From assembly GCF_009928445.1 (NCBI RefSeq), contig NZ_JAABNO010000012.1:62001-126000 (forward strand): 64,000 bases of DNA, written 5' to 3'. Made by a program: the position numbers and the translations under genes. Shown one piece after another: positions 36,179-47,809 of this stretch. Numbering within the stretch: position 1 is the first letter of the stretch; every line of letters begins with the position of its first letter. Source of the stretch: Clostridium sp. C8-1-8 (lineage in GTDB: Bacteria; Bacillota; Clostridia; Clostridiales; Clostridiaceae). The notes beneath the pieces were generated by a model, which worked only from the letters and a program-made list of their open reading frames with translations, searched no databases and had not been told where the DNA came from.

Positions 36179-36862
36179 CTACAATAGTTTTCTAAGTTCT
36201 TCTAGCTCAATATCCTCAATATCTCTACATTCCCCTTTTGCTAAATCATTAATACATAAATTTAATATTCTTATTCTAATAAGTTTTACTACACTGTAAC
36301 CACAAGCTTTACTCATTTTCCTGATCTGCCTATTTAATCCTTGAGTTAGTATTATTGAAAAAGTGTCTTCACTGATTCTTTCTACCTTGCATTCCCTAGT
36401 AACAACTCCACCTATATCTACTCCTTTAGACATATCTTCAAGAAACTTATCATCAAAGCGCTTATCTACAGTTACTACATATTCCTTCTCATGCCTGTTG
36501 TCAGCTTCAAGAATACTACTGGCCAGTTCTCCGTCATTTGTAAGCAGTATAAGCCCTTCAGATTCTTTGTCCAACCTTCCAACAGGAAAAATATATTGTT
36601 TATAATTAATAAAATCTATTATATTATCCTTAACATCTTTCGCTGCAGTGCAAGTAATCCCAGCTGGTTTGTTTAGTAGTATATATACCTTCTTCTTCTC
36701 TTTAATTTGTTCCCCGTCAATAAGTATTTCGTCCTCAAGCTCTACCCACTGACCTGGAATACAGAGTTCTCCGTTTACAGTTATTCTTCCCTCTTCAATA
36801 ATTCTATTAGCTTCTCTCCTTGAGCAAACACCTAAGTTACTTAAAAGTTTATTTATCCTCAT
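36179..36862 (-). CDS. RsuA/RluF-family 23S or 16S rRNA pseudouridine synthase
   Basis: 227 aa. An S4 RNA-binding domain (1-60, RINKLLSNLGVCSRREANRIIEEGRITVNG) precedes the catalytic domain with the nucleophile Asp in PVGRLDKESEGLILLTNDG. The ending RQIRKMSKACGYSVVKLIRIRI is RluF-like (pseudouridine 2604 of 23S rRNA), but RsuA/RluB paralogues are close. ATG 36862 has AAGGAGAG about 14 bases upstream, a little far. Flanked on both sides by family P elements. Confidence 0.9.
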   Translation of the reverse strand: MRINKLLSNLGVCSRREANRIIEEGRITVNGELCIPGQWVELEDEILIDGEQIKEKKKVYILLNKPAGITCTAAKDVKDNIIDFINYKQYIFPVGRLDKESEGLILLTNDGELASSILEADNRHEKEYVVTVDKRFDDKFLEDMSKGVDIGGVVTRECKVERISEDTFSIILTQGLNRQIRKMSKACGYSVVKLIRIRILNLCINDLAKGECRDIEDIELEELRKLL

Positions 36863-36910
36863 ATGTTAAAAGTTTCTCTCCTTAAAGTTCAAAGTTATAT
36901 ACATATATAA

Positions 36911-37002
36911 ACATACTACTTAATATTGAAATCTATCAAGATAAAGCTTCTCAAATTCATCAAAAGCTTTATTTTAAGTTTAAAGATTTTGAAGTAGTAT
37001 GT
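36911..37002. repeat. family P palindrome-ended element, 92 bp
   Basis: ACATACTACTT (36911-36921) and AAGTAGTATGT (36992-37002) are perfect inverted ends. The inside holds a second inverted pair ATAAAGCTT / AAGCTTTAT, so the whole can fold as one long hairpin. Confidence 0.65.
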
Positions 37003-37153
37003 CTATAGTATACTTTTATTATTATTATTATAGGTATATCCAACATAATGTTTTTTTGAATCTATTATGTAATATTGAAGAAAAACTAATCAGTTATTAA
37101 AAGAACCTCCAAACTCTGCTAAACCTATTTAGTAATACTAAAATTTTAGTACG

Positions 37154-37198
37154 TATAATTAAGTGGTTCATCTAAAACAGATGAACCACTTAATTATA
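37154..37198. terminator. 20-bp hairpin after pdxT
   Basis: Perfect 20-bp arms (37154-37173 and 37179-37198) with a 5-nt loop, 7 bp after the pdxT stop. There is no run of T on the minus strand, so it may protect the 3' end rather than act as a classical terminator. The arm contains ATTAAGTGGTT, also seen in family L repeats. Confidence 0.7.
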
Positions 37199-37205
37199 TA
37201 TAAAT

Positions 37206-37787
37206 TTATAAATTAGTATACTCACCACAAATACCTACAAAGTATCTATGAAACTCAAGATTATCTGTAAGCTCTGGATGAAAAGACGTAACAAGCATAT
37301 TTTCCTGTCTCGCTGCAACCACCTTATCTTCAATCTTAGCTAAAATCTCCACCTTATCACCTACCGAAGTGATGAAAGGAGCCCTTATAAAGACTAAAGG
37401 TATTTTTTCACTAGATATTCCCTCTATGGCCTCTTCTGCTAGGAAGCTATCTATTTGACTTCCGTATGCATTTCTTCTTACAGTTATATCCATAGTTGCT
37501 AAGTGGCTTACATTATCATTATCGATATCCTTAGCAAGTAATATCATCCCTGCACAGGTTCCCCAAACGGGCAATCCTTCCAGTATCTTATGTCTTAAGG
37601 TATCATAAATTCCTATTTTTCTTAAAAGCTTTCCTATGGTTGTACTCTCTCCACCAGGTAAAATTATACCATCTAAACCCTCAAGCTCTTCTTTTTTTCT
37701 TACCTCAACAGCTTCACAATTTAACTTAATTAAGTGATTTATATGTTCTGCTACTCCTCCCTGTAGGGCTAGTACTCCTATCCTCAC
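37206..37787 (-). CDS. pdxT: pyridoxal phosphate synthase glutaminase subunit
   Basis: 193 aa. Glutaminase triad motifs are GTCAGMILL (nucleophile Cys79), and SFHPELT with His and Glu; [13 protein letters not shown] is the family block. It releases ammonia from glutamine and channels it to PdxS. Start GTG 37787 lies 2 bp after the pdxS stop, with AGAGG upstream, so the pair is translationally coupled. Confidence 0.96.
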   Translation of the reverse strand: MRIGVLALQGGVAEHINHLIKLNCEAVEVRKKEELEGLDGIILPGGESTTIGKLLRKIGIYDTLRHKILEGLPVWGTCAGMILLAKDIDNDNVSHLATMDITVRRNAYGSQIDSFLAEEAIEGISSEKIPLVFIRAPFITSVGDKVEILAKIEDKVVAARQENMLVTSFHPELTDNLEFHRYFVGICGEYTNL

Positions 37788-37789
37788 AA

Positions 37790-38659
37790 CTACCAGCCTC
37801 TTTCTTCAAATTTACTTACCAGTTCTTTACAATTAATACCTACCATAGGTTCTCCCAAATCTTCTGAAACCTCAGCTATTATTTTAGGATCATTGTAGTA
37901 AGTTGTAGCCATTACTATAGCCTTTGCTCTCTTTTCAGGATCTCCAGATTTAAATATACCTGATCCAACAAATACACCTTCTGCACCAAGCTTCATCATC
38001 AGAGCAGCATCAGCAGGAGTTGCAACCCCACCTGCAGCAAAGTTTACCACTGGTAGTTTGCCATTTTCCCATACGTATTCTATTAGGTCAAAAGGAGCTC
38101 CAAATTCCTTTGCTAAAGTCATAAGTTCATCCTTAGGGGAATTTTTCACTCTTCTTATATCTTCCATTATGCATCTCATATGAGTTACAGCTTGAACAAC
38201 ATCTCCTGTACCTGCTTCTCCTTTAGTCCTTATCATGGCTGCACCTTCACCAATTCTTCTTAAAGCCTCACCTAAATTTCTAGCTCCACAAACAAAAGGA
38301 ACCTTAAAGCTAGACTTGTCTATATGATATTTATCATCTGCTGGAGTCAAGACTTCGCTTTCGTCTATAAAGTCAATTCCTATAGCCTCTAAAACTTCAG
38401 CTTCCACAAAATGACCTATTCTCACCTTGGCCATAACAGGTATGGAAACAGCTGCTTGTATTTCTTTTATCATCTTAGGATCAGACATCCTAGCAACTCC
38501 GCCCTCTTTTCTTATATCTGCTGGAACTTTCTCAAGTGCCATAACAGCACAAGCTCCAGCTCTTTCTGCAATTATAGCTTGTTCAGCATTAACTACATCC
38601 ATTATTACTCCGCCCTTAAGCATCTGAGCAAGATTCTTATTTAGTTCATATCTTCCCAT
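37790..38659 (-). CDS. pdxS: pyridoxal 5'-phosphate synthase subunit PdxS
   Basis: 289 aa, a highly conserved TIM barrel. Visible are [45 protein letters not shown], the active-site lysines in [10 protein letters not shown] and the [26 protein letters not shown] loop. It condenses ribose 5-phosphate, glyceraldehyde 3-phosphate and ammonia to PLP. ATG 38659 has AGGGGTG upstream. A sigma-A promoter at 38745-38772 with an overlapping palindrome suggests regulation, perhaps by a PdxR-type factor elsewhere. Confidence 0.97.
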   Translation of the reverse strand: MGRYELNKNLAQMLKGGVIMDVVNAEQAIIAERAGACAVMALEKVPADIRKEGGVARMSDPKMIKEIQAAVSIPVMAKVRIGHFVEAEVLEAIGIDFIDESEVLTPADDKYHIDKSSFKVPFVCGARNLGEALRRIGEGAAMIRTKGEAGTGDVVQAVTHMRCIMEDIRRVKNSPKDELMTLAKEFGAPFDLIEYVWENGKLPVVNFAAGGVATPADAALMMKLGAEGVFVGSGIFKSGDPEKRAKAIVMATTYYNDPKIIAEVSEDLGEPMVGINCKELVSKFEERGW

Positions 38660-38744
38660 ATCTACACCCCTAACTATTTTATAAAAGTTATCTTGATACT
38701 AATCACTGACTTTCCATGAGTCACTGTATAATAACTTAAATAAA

Positions 38745-38785
38745 ATTATAATTAAGTGTATTTATTTTACAAGTGTACCGATACA
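38745..38785 (-). promoter_or_regulatory. pdxST promoter with adjacent palindrome
   Basis: Minus strand: -35 TTGTAA, 16-bp spacer, -10 TATAAT (38745-38750). TGTA-TCGG-TACA (38774-38785) sits 2 bp upstream of the -35 as a possible operator. No regulator gene is adjacent. Elsewhere the 38660-38990 gap shows nothing firm. Confidence 0.5.
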
Positions 38786-38990
38786 TTCAATTAATTACTT
38801 TTTATTCAACAAGCCAACTTATCAATCTATTGACTTGTAGTTTTCAAGGTGATAGTATTAAATCAATCTTATCGGAATACTAAGATATGAACAATATGAT
38901 AATCTACATTTTTTACGTAGAATGTAATTTTCTAAAGATTAAAAATGTATTATAATTAAATTAATTGCAAATTAGTAGGAGTGATTATAA

Positions 38991-39470
38991 ATGGAGAAAA
39001 TCGCGAGCTTTACAGTGAATCACTTGGATTTACTTCCTGGTGTATATGTTTCAAGAAAAGATAAGTTTCAAGATGTAGTTCTTACAACCTTTGATATAAG
39101 AATGACTAGACCAAACCTTGAACCTGTTATGAATACTGCTGAGATCCATGCCTTTGAGCATTTAGGTGCAACTTTCTTAAGAAATCATAAGACTTTTGCC
39201 TCTAAGACTGTTTACTTTGGACCTATGGGGTGCAGAACTGGTTTTTATTTAATACTTCAAGGTGATTATGAGTCAAAGGATATAGTAGAACTATTAAAAG
39301 AAATGTATCAATTTGTAGCTGAATTTGAAGGAGAAATTCCTGGTGCATCAGCTAGAGATTGCGGAAACTATTTAGATATGAATCTTCCAATGGCTAAGTA
39401 CTTAGCGAATAAGTTCTTAAAGGAAGTATTACTAGTAATAACTGATAAAAACCTAGTTTATCCAGACTAA
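38991..39470 (+). CDS. luxS: S-ribosylhomocysteine lyase, AI-2 synthase
   Basis: 159 aa. Metal ligands His53 and His57 with Glu56 in AEIHAFEHLGATFLRNH, Cys in GPMGCRTGFYL and the later DCGNYLDMNL block. It cleaves S-ribosylhomocysteine to homocysteine and DPD, the AI-2 precursor, completing the activated methyl cycle. ATG 38991 has AGGAG upstream. Monocistronic with a strong terminator; pfs/mtnN and methionine genes are not adjacent. Confidence 0.97.
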   Translation: MEKIASFTVNHLDLLPGVYVSRKDKFQDVVLTTFDIRMTRPNLEPVMNTAEIHAFEHLGATFLRNHKTFASKTVYFGPMGCRTGFYLILQGDYESKDIVELLKEMYQFVAEFEGEIPGASARDCGNYLDMNLPMAKYLANKFLKEVLLVITDKNLVYPD

Positions 39471-39537
39471 GCTAAATTACTTTTATTAGAAGCCTGTTTA
39501 GAATCCATGTAAATATCTAAAAGTGATTTAATAAATC

Positions 39538-39583
39538 AAAAGCTTCTGTTCAAAACTATTATTTGTTTTGAACAGAAGCTTTT
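39538..39583 (+). terminator. terminator of luxS
   Basis: AAAAGCTTCTGTTCAAAAC pairs with GTTTTGAACAGAAGCTTTT around an 8-nt loop, ending in TTTTT. Confidence 0.93.
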
Positions 39584-39697
39584 TTGATATATTATCAGCT
39601 ATTAAAAAGTCATTTATCTCTTCACCAATAACTTATATATTGAATATATATATAATAGAGTCATACCATACACATATAATAGTTCAACTATTAGACT

Positions 39698-39770
39698 CAA
39701 AATAAAGCTTTCGAAAAATTTATAAATTTTCATTTTAATAGATTTATTTTGAAGTAGTATATCTATAAAT
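39698..39770. repeat. partial family P element
   Basis: AAAATAAAGCTTTCGAAAA and the right end GAAGTAGTATATCTATA match the element at 36911-37002; the left end is not recognisable. It lies in the 39471-39904 gap, which otherwise holds only the luxS terminator. Confidence 0.4.
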
Positions 39771-39904
39771 AGTAGGAATAATCATTACATTAAAATATAA
39801 TCCATCTACACTTATTATTGCTGTAGCTCAAAGCATAAAAATAATAATTTATGCTAAATATACACTAGTAATATATAATAAACCAAACGATAAGGAGAAT
39901 ATCC

Positions 39905-40612
39905 ATGATTAAAAGATCAAAGAGCAAACTTTGTGTTTTTCTAGTCGTATTCTTATGTCTCACTCTTTTAGTTGGCTGCGGAAATTCCTCAAGCAGCAAA
40001 AACAATACAAATAATGCAGTAAATAATAATAATCAAAATAGTAGTAATGATGGAAATACTTCAAACTCATCTACTTCAAATACATCATCCAAAAATAACA
40101 ATAGTTCTAATTCAAATACAAACAATACCAATAAATCTCAGGGACAAAATAACGTATCAAGCCAAAGCGTAGTACTGTTAAATAATATCTATGCACTTTC
40201 AAAGGAAGGAAAGGTTCCTGAATGTGAGTTTATCTGCAAGACCAATATATTAGACGATGTTATTAAAAAATGGGGAAATCCTGATAAGCAGGACTATGCT
40301 GGTGAAGGTCGTTATGCAGTTTATTCTAGTAAAAAAATACACTTTGGTGTAAATAAAGGTGAGCAGATTTTTGATGTAAGATCCTTTAAAGATAACCTGA
40401 AGATAATAAAATATAATGATGTTGAAAAAACTTTAGGTAAACCTTCAGTTATAAATAAGACTAATACTGAAAATATACTAATTTATGATGTGAATAAAAC
40501 TTATCAGCTTATGCTAATCTTCCCAAAGCCAACAGATACCAATAAAAATCCTTCACTTGATCACATATCTGTATACAGCCCAGCTGATGCAAAGAACAAT
40601 ATGGCTGGATAA
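39905..40612 (+). CDS. lipoprotein with Ser/Asn-rich linker and DUF4309-like domain
   Basis: 235 aa. Signal peptide with lipobox LLVGC (Cys about 25), a low-complexity Ser/Asn/Thr linker (about 27-88), and a C-terminal domain (about 95-230: ILDDVIKKWGNPDK, FGVNKGEQIFDVRSF, VEKTLGKP) like the YjgB/DUF4309 family. It is exposed outside the membrane; function unknown. ATG 39905 has AAGGAG upstream. The linker is simple AAT/AGC sequence, likely prone to length change. Confidence 0.85.
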   Translation: MIKRSKSKLCVFLVVFLCLTLLVGCGNSSSSKNNTNNAVNNNNQNSSNDGNTSNSSTSNTSSKNNNSSNSNTNNTNKSQGQNNVSSQSVVLLNNIYALSKEGKVPECEFICKTNILDDVIKKWGNPDKQDYAGEGRYAVYSSKKIHFGVNKGEQIFDVRSFKDNLKIIKYNDVEKTLGKPSVINKTNTENILIYDVNKTYQLMLIFPKPTDTNKNPSLDHISVYSPADAKNNMAG

Positions 40613-40669
40613 CAATAAGAGTGTGAACAAACCTATTTCTTTAATAGCTTTGTTCACACTCTTATTGTT
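40611..40669. terminator. bidirectional terminator
   Basis: A 21-bp perfect stem (40611-40631 with 40649-40669) starting inside the lipoprotein stop codon, followed by TTTTT-type sequence; serves the convergent DUF4179 gene too. Confidence 0.92.
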
Positions 40670-40680
40670 TTTCATACTTA

Positions 40681-42156
40681 CTATTTCACATCAAATATCA
40701 TCTGTTTATCTTTCATAAAATTAGACTTTGAAATTATTATATTATAATCCTGACCAGCTTTAACATTATACTTATAACTAAAAGTATTATTCTTATTGTT
40801 GGCCAGTTCCGTATACTTCCAAACCTCATCTTTACTATCCTGACTTATCTCTCCATCTGGATAATTACTGCCATTAGATATAACTTTAAAAGCATCAGCT
40901 ACCCTTGCTGCTATAAAATCACCGTTAAAGCTAGCATTTATTTTTATTTTGTCTGCACTTCTCTCAACTGTGTTAATTGTGACAGTCATATTATCCCCCT
41001 GATTATAGGTAATAGGAGCTTTTAAGCTGTTAAGTGGTATATATTCATCCTTGCTTGGTATATAAGGCTTTGTTGTATTATCATTAACAGGTCTAGGCGT
41101 AATAATTATCTTTTTAGGCATTTGCTTAAAAGGAGAAAAGGTTGAAGTCATTACTCCATCTTCTATCTTTGACTCATAAGGAATTATCTTATTACCCTGT
41201 TCATCTGTAATATTCATCAAATCAACGGTTATTTGAGATTGTATAAACTTCAGCTTATTTAGCTTATCCTGCAAGGTTTTATTGTTGTCATTATTCAAAT
41301 ATTCTTCACTTGTCTTTGCATATTCTTCATTAAATTTAGAATCATATTCAGATACTATCTTTGTTTCTGTTGGCGTAATTATTATCTTATCTATTGCAAA
41401 CTTATGGTCCTCTATATCTCTACTATAATTTACATTTAGAACCTTAGAATTTTTATCTGATAGTTCTTTTGAAGTTTCTACCTTAAAGTCCCAGGCACCT
41501 TGGGCAAACTTGAAATTTTCAGTGTGTATTTCATTTATATTCCAATCTATATTAATCTTATCCCCAAGCTTTAAGTCTGATATGTCAAAGGTGGTTATAA
41601 CTGCGTATTTCTCTAACTTATCTCCATCTTTTGATATCTTAGTGTCTTCAGTTTTGATTCTACTGGAGTAAACCTTATTTAATATGTCTTTACCATTTAT
41701 CTTTAAGCTGTTTTTTCTTAGTTGTACACCCCACTGAAGCTTCTTATCACTAGTTACTGTATATATAAACTTCAAGCTTGATTGATCATATATGACTCCC
41801 TGCATAGAAATTTCTATACCATCATAGGTTTTACTTATGTTCTTAAGATCAGCATTGGATACATAGTTATCATTATAAGAATATATATTTTTAAGATGCT
41901 CTGAAAGTTCTCTTAATTGAGGAATATTGTCCGCTAGAGCTGGTGTAGCTACAACTGTTGTAATGACTAAAAAGGCTACGGATGCTGCAATCGCTATATT
42001 TTTCCTCTTATGACTTTTCTTTTTCACAATCTCACTGTCATTTCTTATGGCCTCATAAGCACTGTTTAACTTAAAATTTATTGTATCAGGAATCTTTAAT
42101 TCCTCTTCACAACTTATTTCTCTTTCTATAAATTTGCTAAATAGCTTTTCTTCCAT
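40681..42156 (-). CDS. DUF4179 membrane protein, probable anti-sigma factor
   Basis: 491 aa. A cytosolic N-terminal segment (1-48), one membrane helix (about 50-72, NIAIAASVAFLVITTVVATPALA) and a large external region with a DUF4179 domain (about 75-200) and a beta-rich tail. This topology, together with the start overlapping the ECF sigma stop codon (TAATG), points to an anti-sigma factor that holds the sigma at the membrane. The external region would sense the stress, but the signal is unknown. Confidence 0.85.
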   Translation of the reverse strand: MEEKLFSKFIEREISCEEELKIPDTINFKLNSAYEAIRNDSEIVKKKSHKRKNIAIAASVAFLVITTVVATPALADNIPQLRELSEHLKNIYSYNDNYVSNADLKNISKTYDGIEISMQGVIYDQSSLKFIYTVTSDKKLQWGVQLRKNSLKINGKDILNKVYSSRIKTEDTKISKDGDKLEKYAVITTFDISDLKLGDKINIDWNINEIHTENFKFAQGAWDFKVETSKELSDKNSKVLNVNYSRDIEDHKFAIDKIIITPTETKIVSEYDSKFNEEYAKTSEEYLNNDNNKTLQDKLNKLKFIQSQITVDLMNITDEQGNKIIPYESKIEDGVMTSTFSPFKQMPKKIIITPRPVNDNTTKPYIPSKDEYIPLNSLKAPITYNQGDNMTVTINTVERSADKIKINASFNGDFIAARVADAFKVISNGSNYPDGEISQDSKDEVWKYTELANNKNNTFSYKYNVKAGQDYNIIISKSNFMKDKQMIFDVK

Positions 42157-42725
42157 TAATCCCTTACCTCCCTTAGTAGATGAAATAGCTTAAACCTAGC
42201 TCTTGCCAGTCTAGACTTTACCGTTCCCTCTGATATACCTAAACACTTTGATATCTCTTTCACACTTAAATCTTCATAATAATAGAGAAGTACCGTTTCT
42301 CTATATTTAAGCTCTAAGCCTTTTATTGCTTCAAGTACAGGCTGCTTTTCTAAGTTATAGCTATCAGTATAAGTTTCTTCTTTCTCAATTCCTTTGTTAA
42401 AGAAAACCAACCTTTTTTTATTTCTCAATATATTATTACATTCATTGACCATAATTTTGATTAGCCAAGTCTTAAAACTATGAAGATTTTTAAGGCTTTT
42501 TAGACTTCTATATGCCTTAAGAACAGTTTCCTGCATAGCATCACCAATATCCTCATCATTATCTAAAATGGTTCTTGCCATCCTATAAAGATCAGCTTTA
42601 TATTCTTCAATAATACTTATAAATGCCTCTTTATCTCCGTCTTTAGCTAAGGTTATATTATTTTCAAAGACTGCTGTCTTATCATCTAAGTTAAATATAC
42701 CACTGCCTACTTCATCAAAATACAT
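42156..42725 (-). CDS. ECF RNA polymerase sigma factor
   Basis: 189 aa. Region 2 (about 35-100: YRMARTILDNDEDIGDAMQETVLKAYRSL) and region 4 (about 130-185: YRETVLLYYYEDLSVKEISKCLGISEGTVKSRLARAR). Coupled to the DUF4179 anti-sigma gene. ATG 42725 follows GAGGAG. A TGAAAC-N17-CGTC element lies 295 bp upstream, consistent with autoregulation, as usual for ECF operons. Confidence 0.94.
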   Translation of the reverse strand: MYFDEVGSGIFNLDDKTAVFENNITLAKDGDKEAFISIIEEYKADLYRMARTILDNDEDIGDAMQETVLKAYRSLKSLKNLHSFKTWLIKIMVNECNNILRNKKRLVFFNKGIEKEETYTDSYNLEKQPVLEAIKGLELKYRETVLLYYYEDLSVKEISKCLGISEGTVKSRLARARFKLFHLLREVRD

Positions 42726-43018
42726 AGCACTTCTCCTCTTTATTTTTTATAACACAATCATATTAATTATTTAAATAAGTTAATTAAAGCATCGGTTACT
42801 TATTGTTTAAATTTCTCCCAGTGCTTTATATATTTATCGCTTTGCAATCAGACTTATATCTTCAAGTTATCCTCTAACACCCCAGAGGGTCTTTGAAAAT
42901 AAATTCACCATCTAAGTGGTAAATCCTTAATAGATTTTAATTTTTAGACTTTAATTTATATATCCATGCATGAATATCAAAAGCTTTACTATGGTTCCAT
43001 TTTAATACACATATATAA

Positions 43019-43045
43019 GACGTATTAACCATCACTTAGGTTTCA
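43019..43045 (-). promoter_or_regulatory. candidate ECF-sigma autoregulated promoter
   Basis: Minus strand TGAAAC, 17-bp spacer, CGTC (-35/-10 of many ECF sigma factors). About 295 bp upstream of the sigma gene, so the leader would be long. A similar ATATAAGAC(A/G)TATT stretch recurs at about 43110 without a matching -35. The remainder of the 42726-43147 gap is unassigned. Confidence 0.5.
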
Positions 43046-43147
43046 ATAATTCAAAATTTTTTTTAATAATTTTAATTACACCACTAATCCGGTGCAAAAT
43101 GGTACCTATATAAGACATATTGAATAGTCTATAAGGAAGTAATTTAT

Positions 43148-43984
43148 ATGGAGAGATTTATATTGGGATACTATGTAAAAACAGAGGATAATGTAAAGAT
43201 ATATGTAGAAGATCTTAATCCATCTGGAGATAAGACTATATTATTTATACATGGTTGGCCAGCAAACCATAATTTATTTGAATATCAATTAGATGAGCTT
43301 CCAAGGTTAGGATATAGATGTATCGCTATGGATATAAGAGGCTTTGGAAAGTCAGATAAGCCTTACGAAGGCTACAATTACAATAGATTGGCTGATGATG
43401 TTAGATGTGTTGTTAATACCTTTAAGCTTAAGGATTTCACTTTAGCAGGCCATTCAGTTGGAGGTGCCATATCTATTAAATACATGTCCCGTCATAAAGG
43501 ATATGGTGTATCAAAGCTAGCGCTTTTTGGGGCAGCGGCTCCAAGCGTAACTAGAAGACCGGATTTTCCAGCAGGAGTAAGTAAAGAAGATATAACCGCA
43601 CTTGTAGATGGAACATATGCTGATAGACCTAAAATGTTAAAAAAGTTCTCGGATATGTTCTTTTTTCAAAACATAAGCGATGCATTTTCAGAATGGTTCT
43701 TTCATCTTGGTTTAGAGGCCTCTGGCTGGGCTACTGCAAAGGTTGCAGAAACATTTAGAGATGATAACCTTTTGGCTGATTTAAAAAAGATTGAAGTACC
43801 AACTTTAATTCTTCATGGAATACATGATAAAGTATGTCTTTTTCCTTTAGCAATAGCAATGAAACAAGGAATTAAAAACTCTAAACTTGTTCCCTTCGAG
43901 AATAGTGGCCACGGATTATTTTGGGAAGAAAAAGATAAATTTAATAGTGAACTGGTTAAGTTTATAGAATGCAGTGATATATAA
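43148..43984 (+). CDS. alpha/beta hydrolase
   Basis: 278 aa. Oxyanion loop FIHGWPANH (35-41), nucleophile elbow AGHSVGGA with Ser103, acid near LILHGIHDKV and catalytic His in NSGHGLFWEE. The DIRGFGKSDKP stretch is typical of the haloperoxidase/epoxide hydrolase/esterase branch; substrate not predictable. Cytosolic. ATG 43148 has AGGAAG upstream. Single gene with a terminator. Confidence 0.9.
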   Translation: MERFILGYYVKTEDNVKIYVEDLNPSGDKTILFIHGWPANHNLFEYQLDELPRLGYRCIAMDIRGFGKSDKPYEGYNYNRLADDVRCVVNTFKLKDFTLAGHSVGGAISIKYMSRHKGYGVSKLALFGAAAPSVTRRPDFPAGVSKEDITALVDGTYADRPKMLKKFSDMFFFQNISDAFSEWFFHLGLEASGWATAKVAETFRDDNLLADLKKIEVPTLILHGIHDKVCLFPLAIAMKQGIKNSKLVPFENSGHGLFWEEKDKFNSELVKFIECSDI

Positions 43985-43998
43985 GGTATATGATAATT

Positions 43999-44038
43999 TT
44001 AGGCTATGTTTATATATAAAATCTTAAACATAGCCTAA
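43999..44038 (+). terminator. terminator of alpha/beta hydrolase gene
   Basis: TTAGGCTATGTTTA / TAAACATAGCCTAA 14-bp stem, 12-nt loop, then TTTT. Confidence 0.85.
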
Positions 44039-44099
44039 TTTTAAAGCAAATAATTTCTGTAATAATATACATTCTTCAGCAGGGTACTTTAGGTAAAGA

Positions 44100-46831
<2,732 letters not shown>

Positions 46832-47059
46832 CCTAACCCCCCTTATTTATTGCATGAAATAGACACTTTTCTCTTAAGTTGTCCTTATATATACAAATAC
46901 AAATCCTTTAGATGTAGCGGAAAAGTCATAACAGGCTACATAACCTTCTTTTCTATTCTTTCACTTGAATTAGTATTTAATCATATTACTTCTACTTATC
47001 CTCAGTTTTATTTAAAGGCTATGTTGAAATTAAGCATATAATTTCATGTAAAATAAAAA

Positions 47060-47115
47060 AACCTAAACTAATATAAGCCCCCAAATTCCTCTGAGTTCTT
47101 ATACTAATCTAGGTT
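47060..47115 (-). terminator. LicT-controlled leader terminator
   Basis: 18-bp stem (47060-47077 with 47098-47115) containing G-U pairs, followed on the minus strand by TTTTTTT. Its 5' arm overlaps the RAT, so the two structures are mutually exclusive. Confidence 0.9.
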
Positions 47116-47139
47116 TTGCCTGCTTAACAGTTACAATCC
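47112..47139 (-). promoter_or_regulatory. RAT (ribonucleic antiterminator) site
   Basis: Minus strand reads GGATTGTAACTG then TTAAGCAGGCAAAACC, matching the LicT/BglG/SacY RAT consensus including GGATTGT and GGCAAAACC ends. It overlaps the first 4 bases of the terminator stem. Confidence 0.95.
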
Positions 47140-47809
47140 TACATATTTACAAAGGAATTATATTACATTTTGTAAACCTTGTCAATACAACCAACCCTTT
47201 ATATTTATAGTAGTTGGTTATATCATACTGATATGCTTACAAAAAGAATTAATATAATTTTATTATATATTTAATTATATTACAAATATTATATATCATT
47301 TATAGCATTTCTTACAATTGTTTATTCAACTATTTAATTATTATATATTTCCTATTAATATAAAAAACCCTATATTTATATTGTCACTGTAAACCTATCT
47401 TTTTATAATTAAATTAATGTTTACACCGTAAACATTATAAAAACTTCGTATTTAGAAACTTACTTTACAATTGTTCTAAAACTGCTGTATCTGGTAGAGT
47501 TCTGGCATTCACAAAGTACTAGTTGAGTTAAGAACTCTAAAAAAGAGGAAGCTATGAAATTAAAATAATTGTATTGAACGGTAGACCGATACCTTTCCTC
47601 TGCAGGAAAACAGTTCATATATATATGCTCAAATCTATCATCTTGCAGAAACACTATTAAACACTTCTAATCAATATTACTTGAAACCTGGAATGCTAAT
47701 ATCTCTTAAAAAATTGTAGATGACCGTAACATGTAACTATTCCTTAGTATCAAATTGCAAGTCTCATATATATAATATTACATATAATACTATTAAAGGA
47801 TGACCTCTT
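47140..47809. other. 670-bp intergenic region, AT-rich
   Basis: Lies between the LicT leader and the multicopper oxidase. It contains the promoter side of the licT operon and the palindrome at 47416-47436. A 64-codon frame on the minus strand (47460-47654) has no ribosome site or recognisable product. I see no RNA gene. Confidence 0.5.
47416..47436. promoter_or_regulatory. palindromic operator-like site
   Basis: AATGTTTAC-ACC-GTAAACATT, perfect 9-bp arms; a further CTGTAAAC half site lies 30 bp to the left. It is nearly centred between licT and the multicopper oxidase gene, so the controlled gene is unclear. Confidence 0.5.

Noticed and set aside
47460..47654. 64-codon minus-strand frame in the gap before the multicopper oxidase
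   Set aside because: No ribosome binding site near its start, no recognisable motif, and it lies in unstructured AT-rich DNA.
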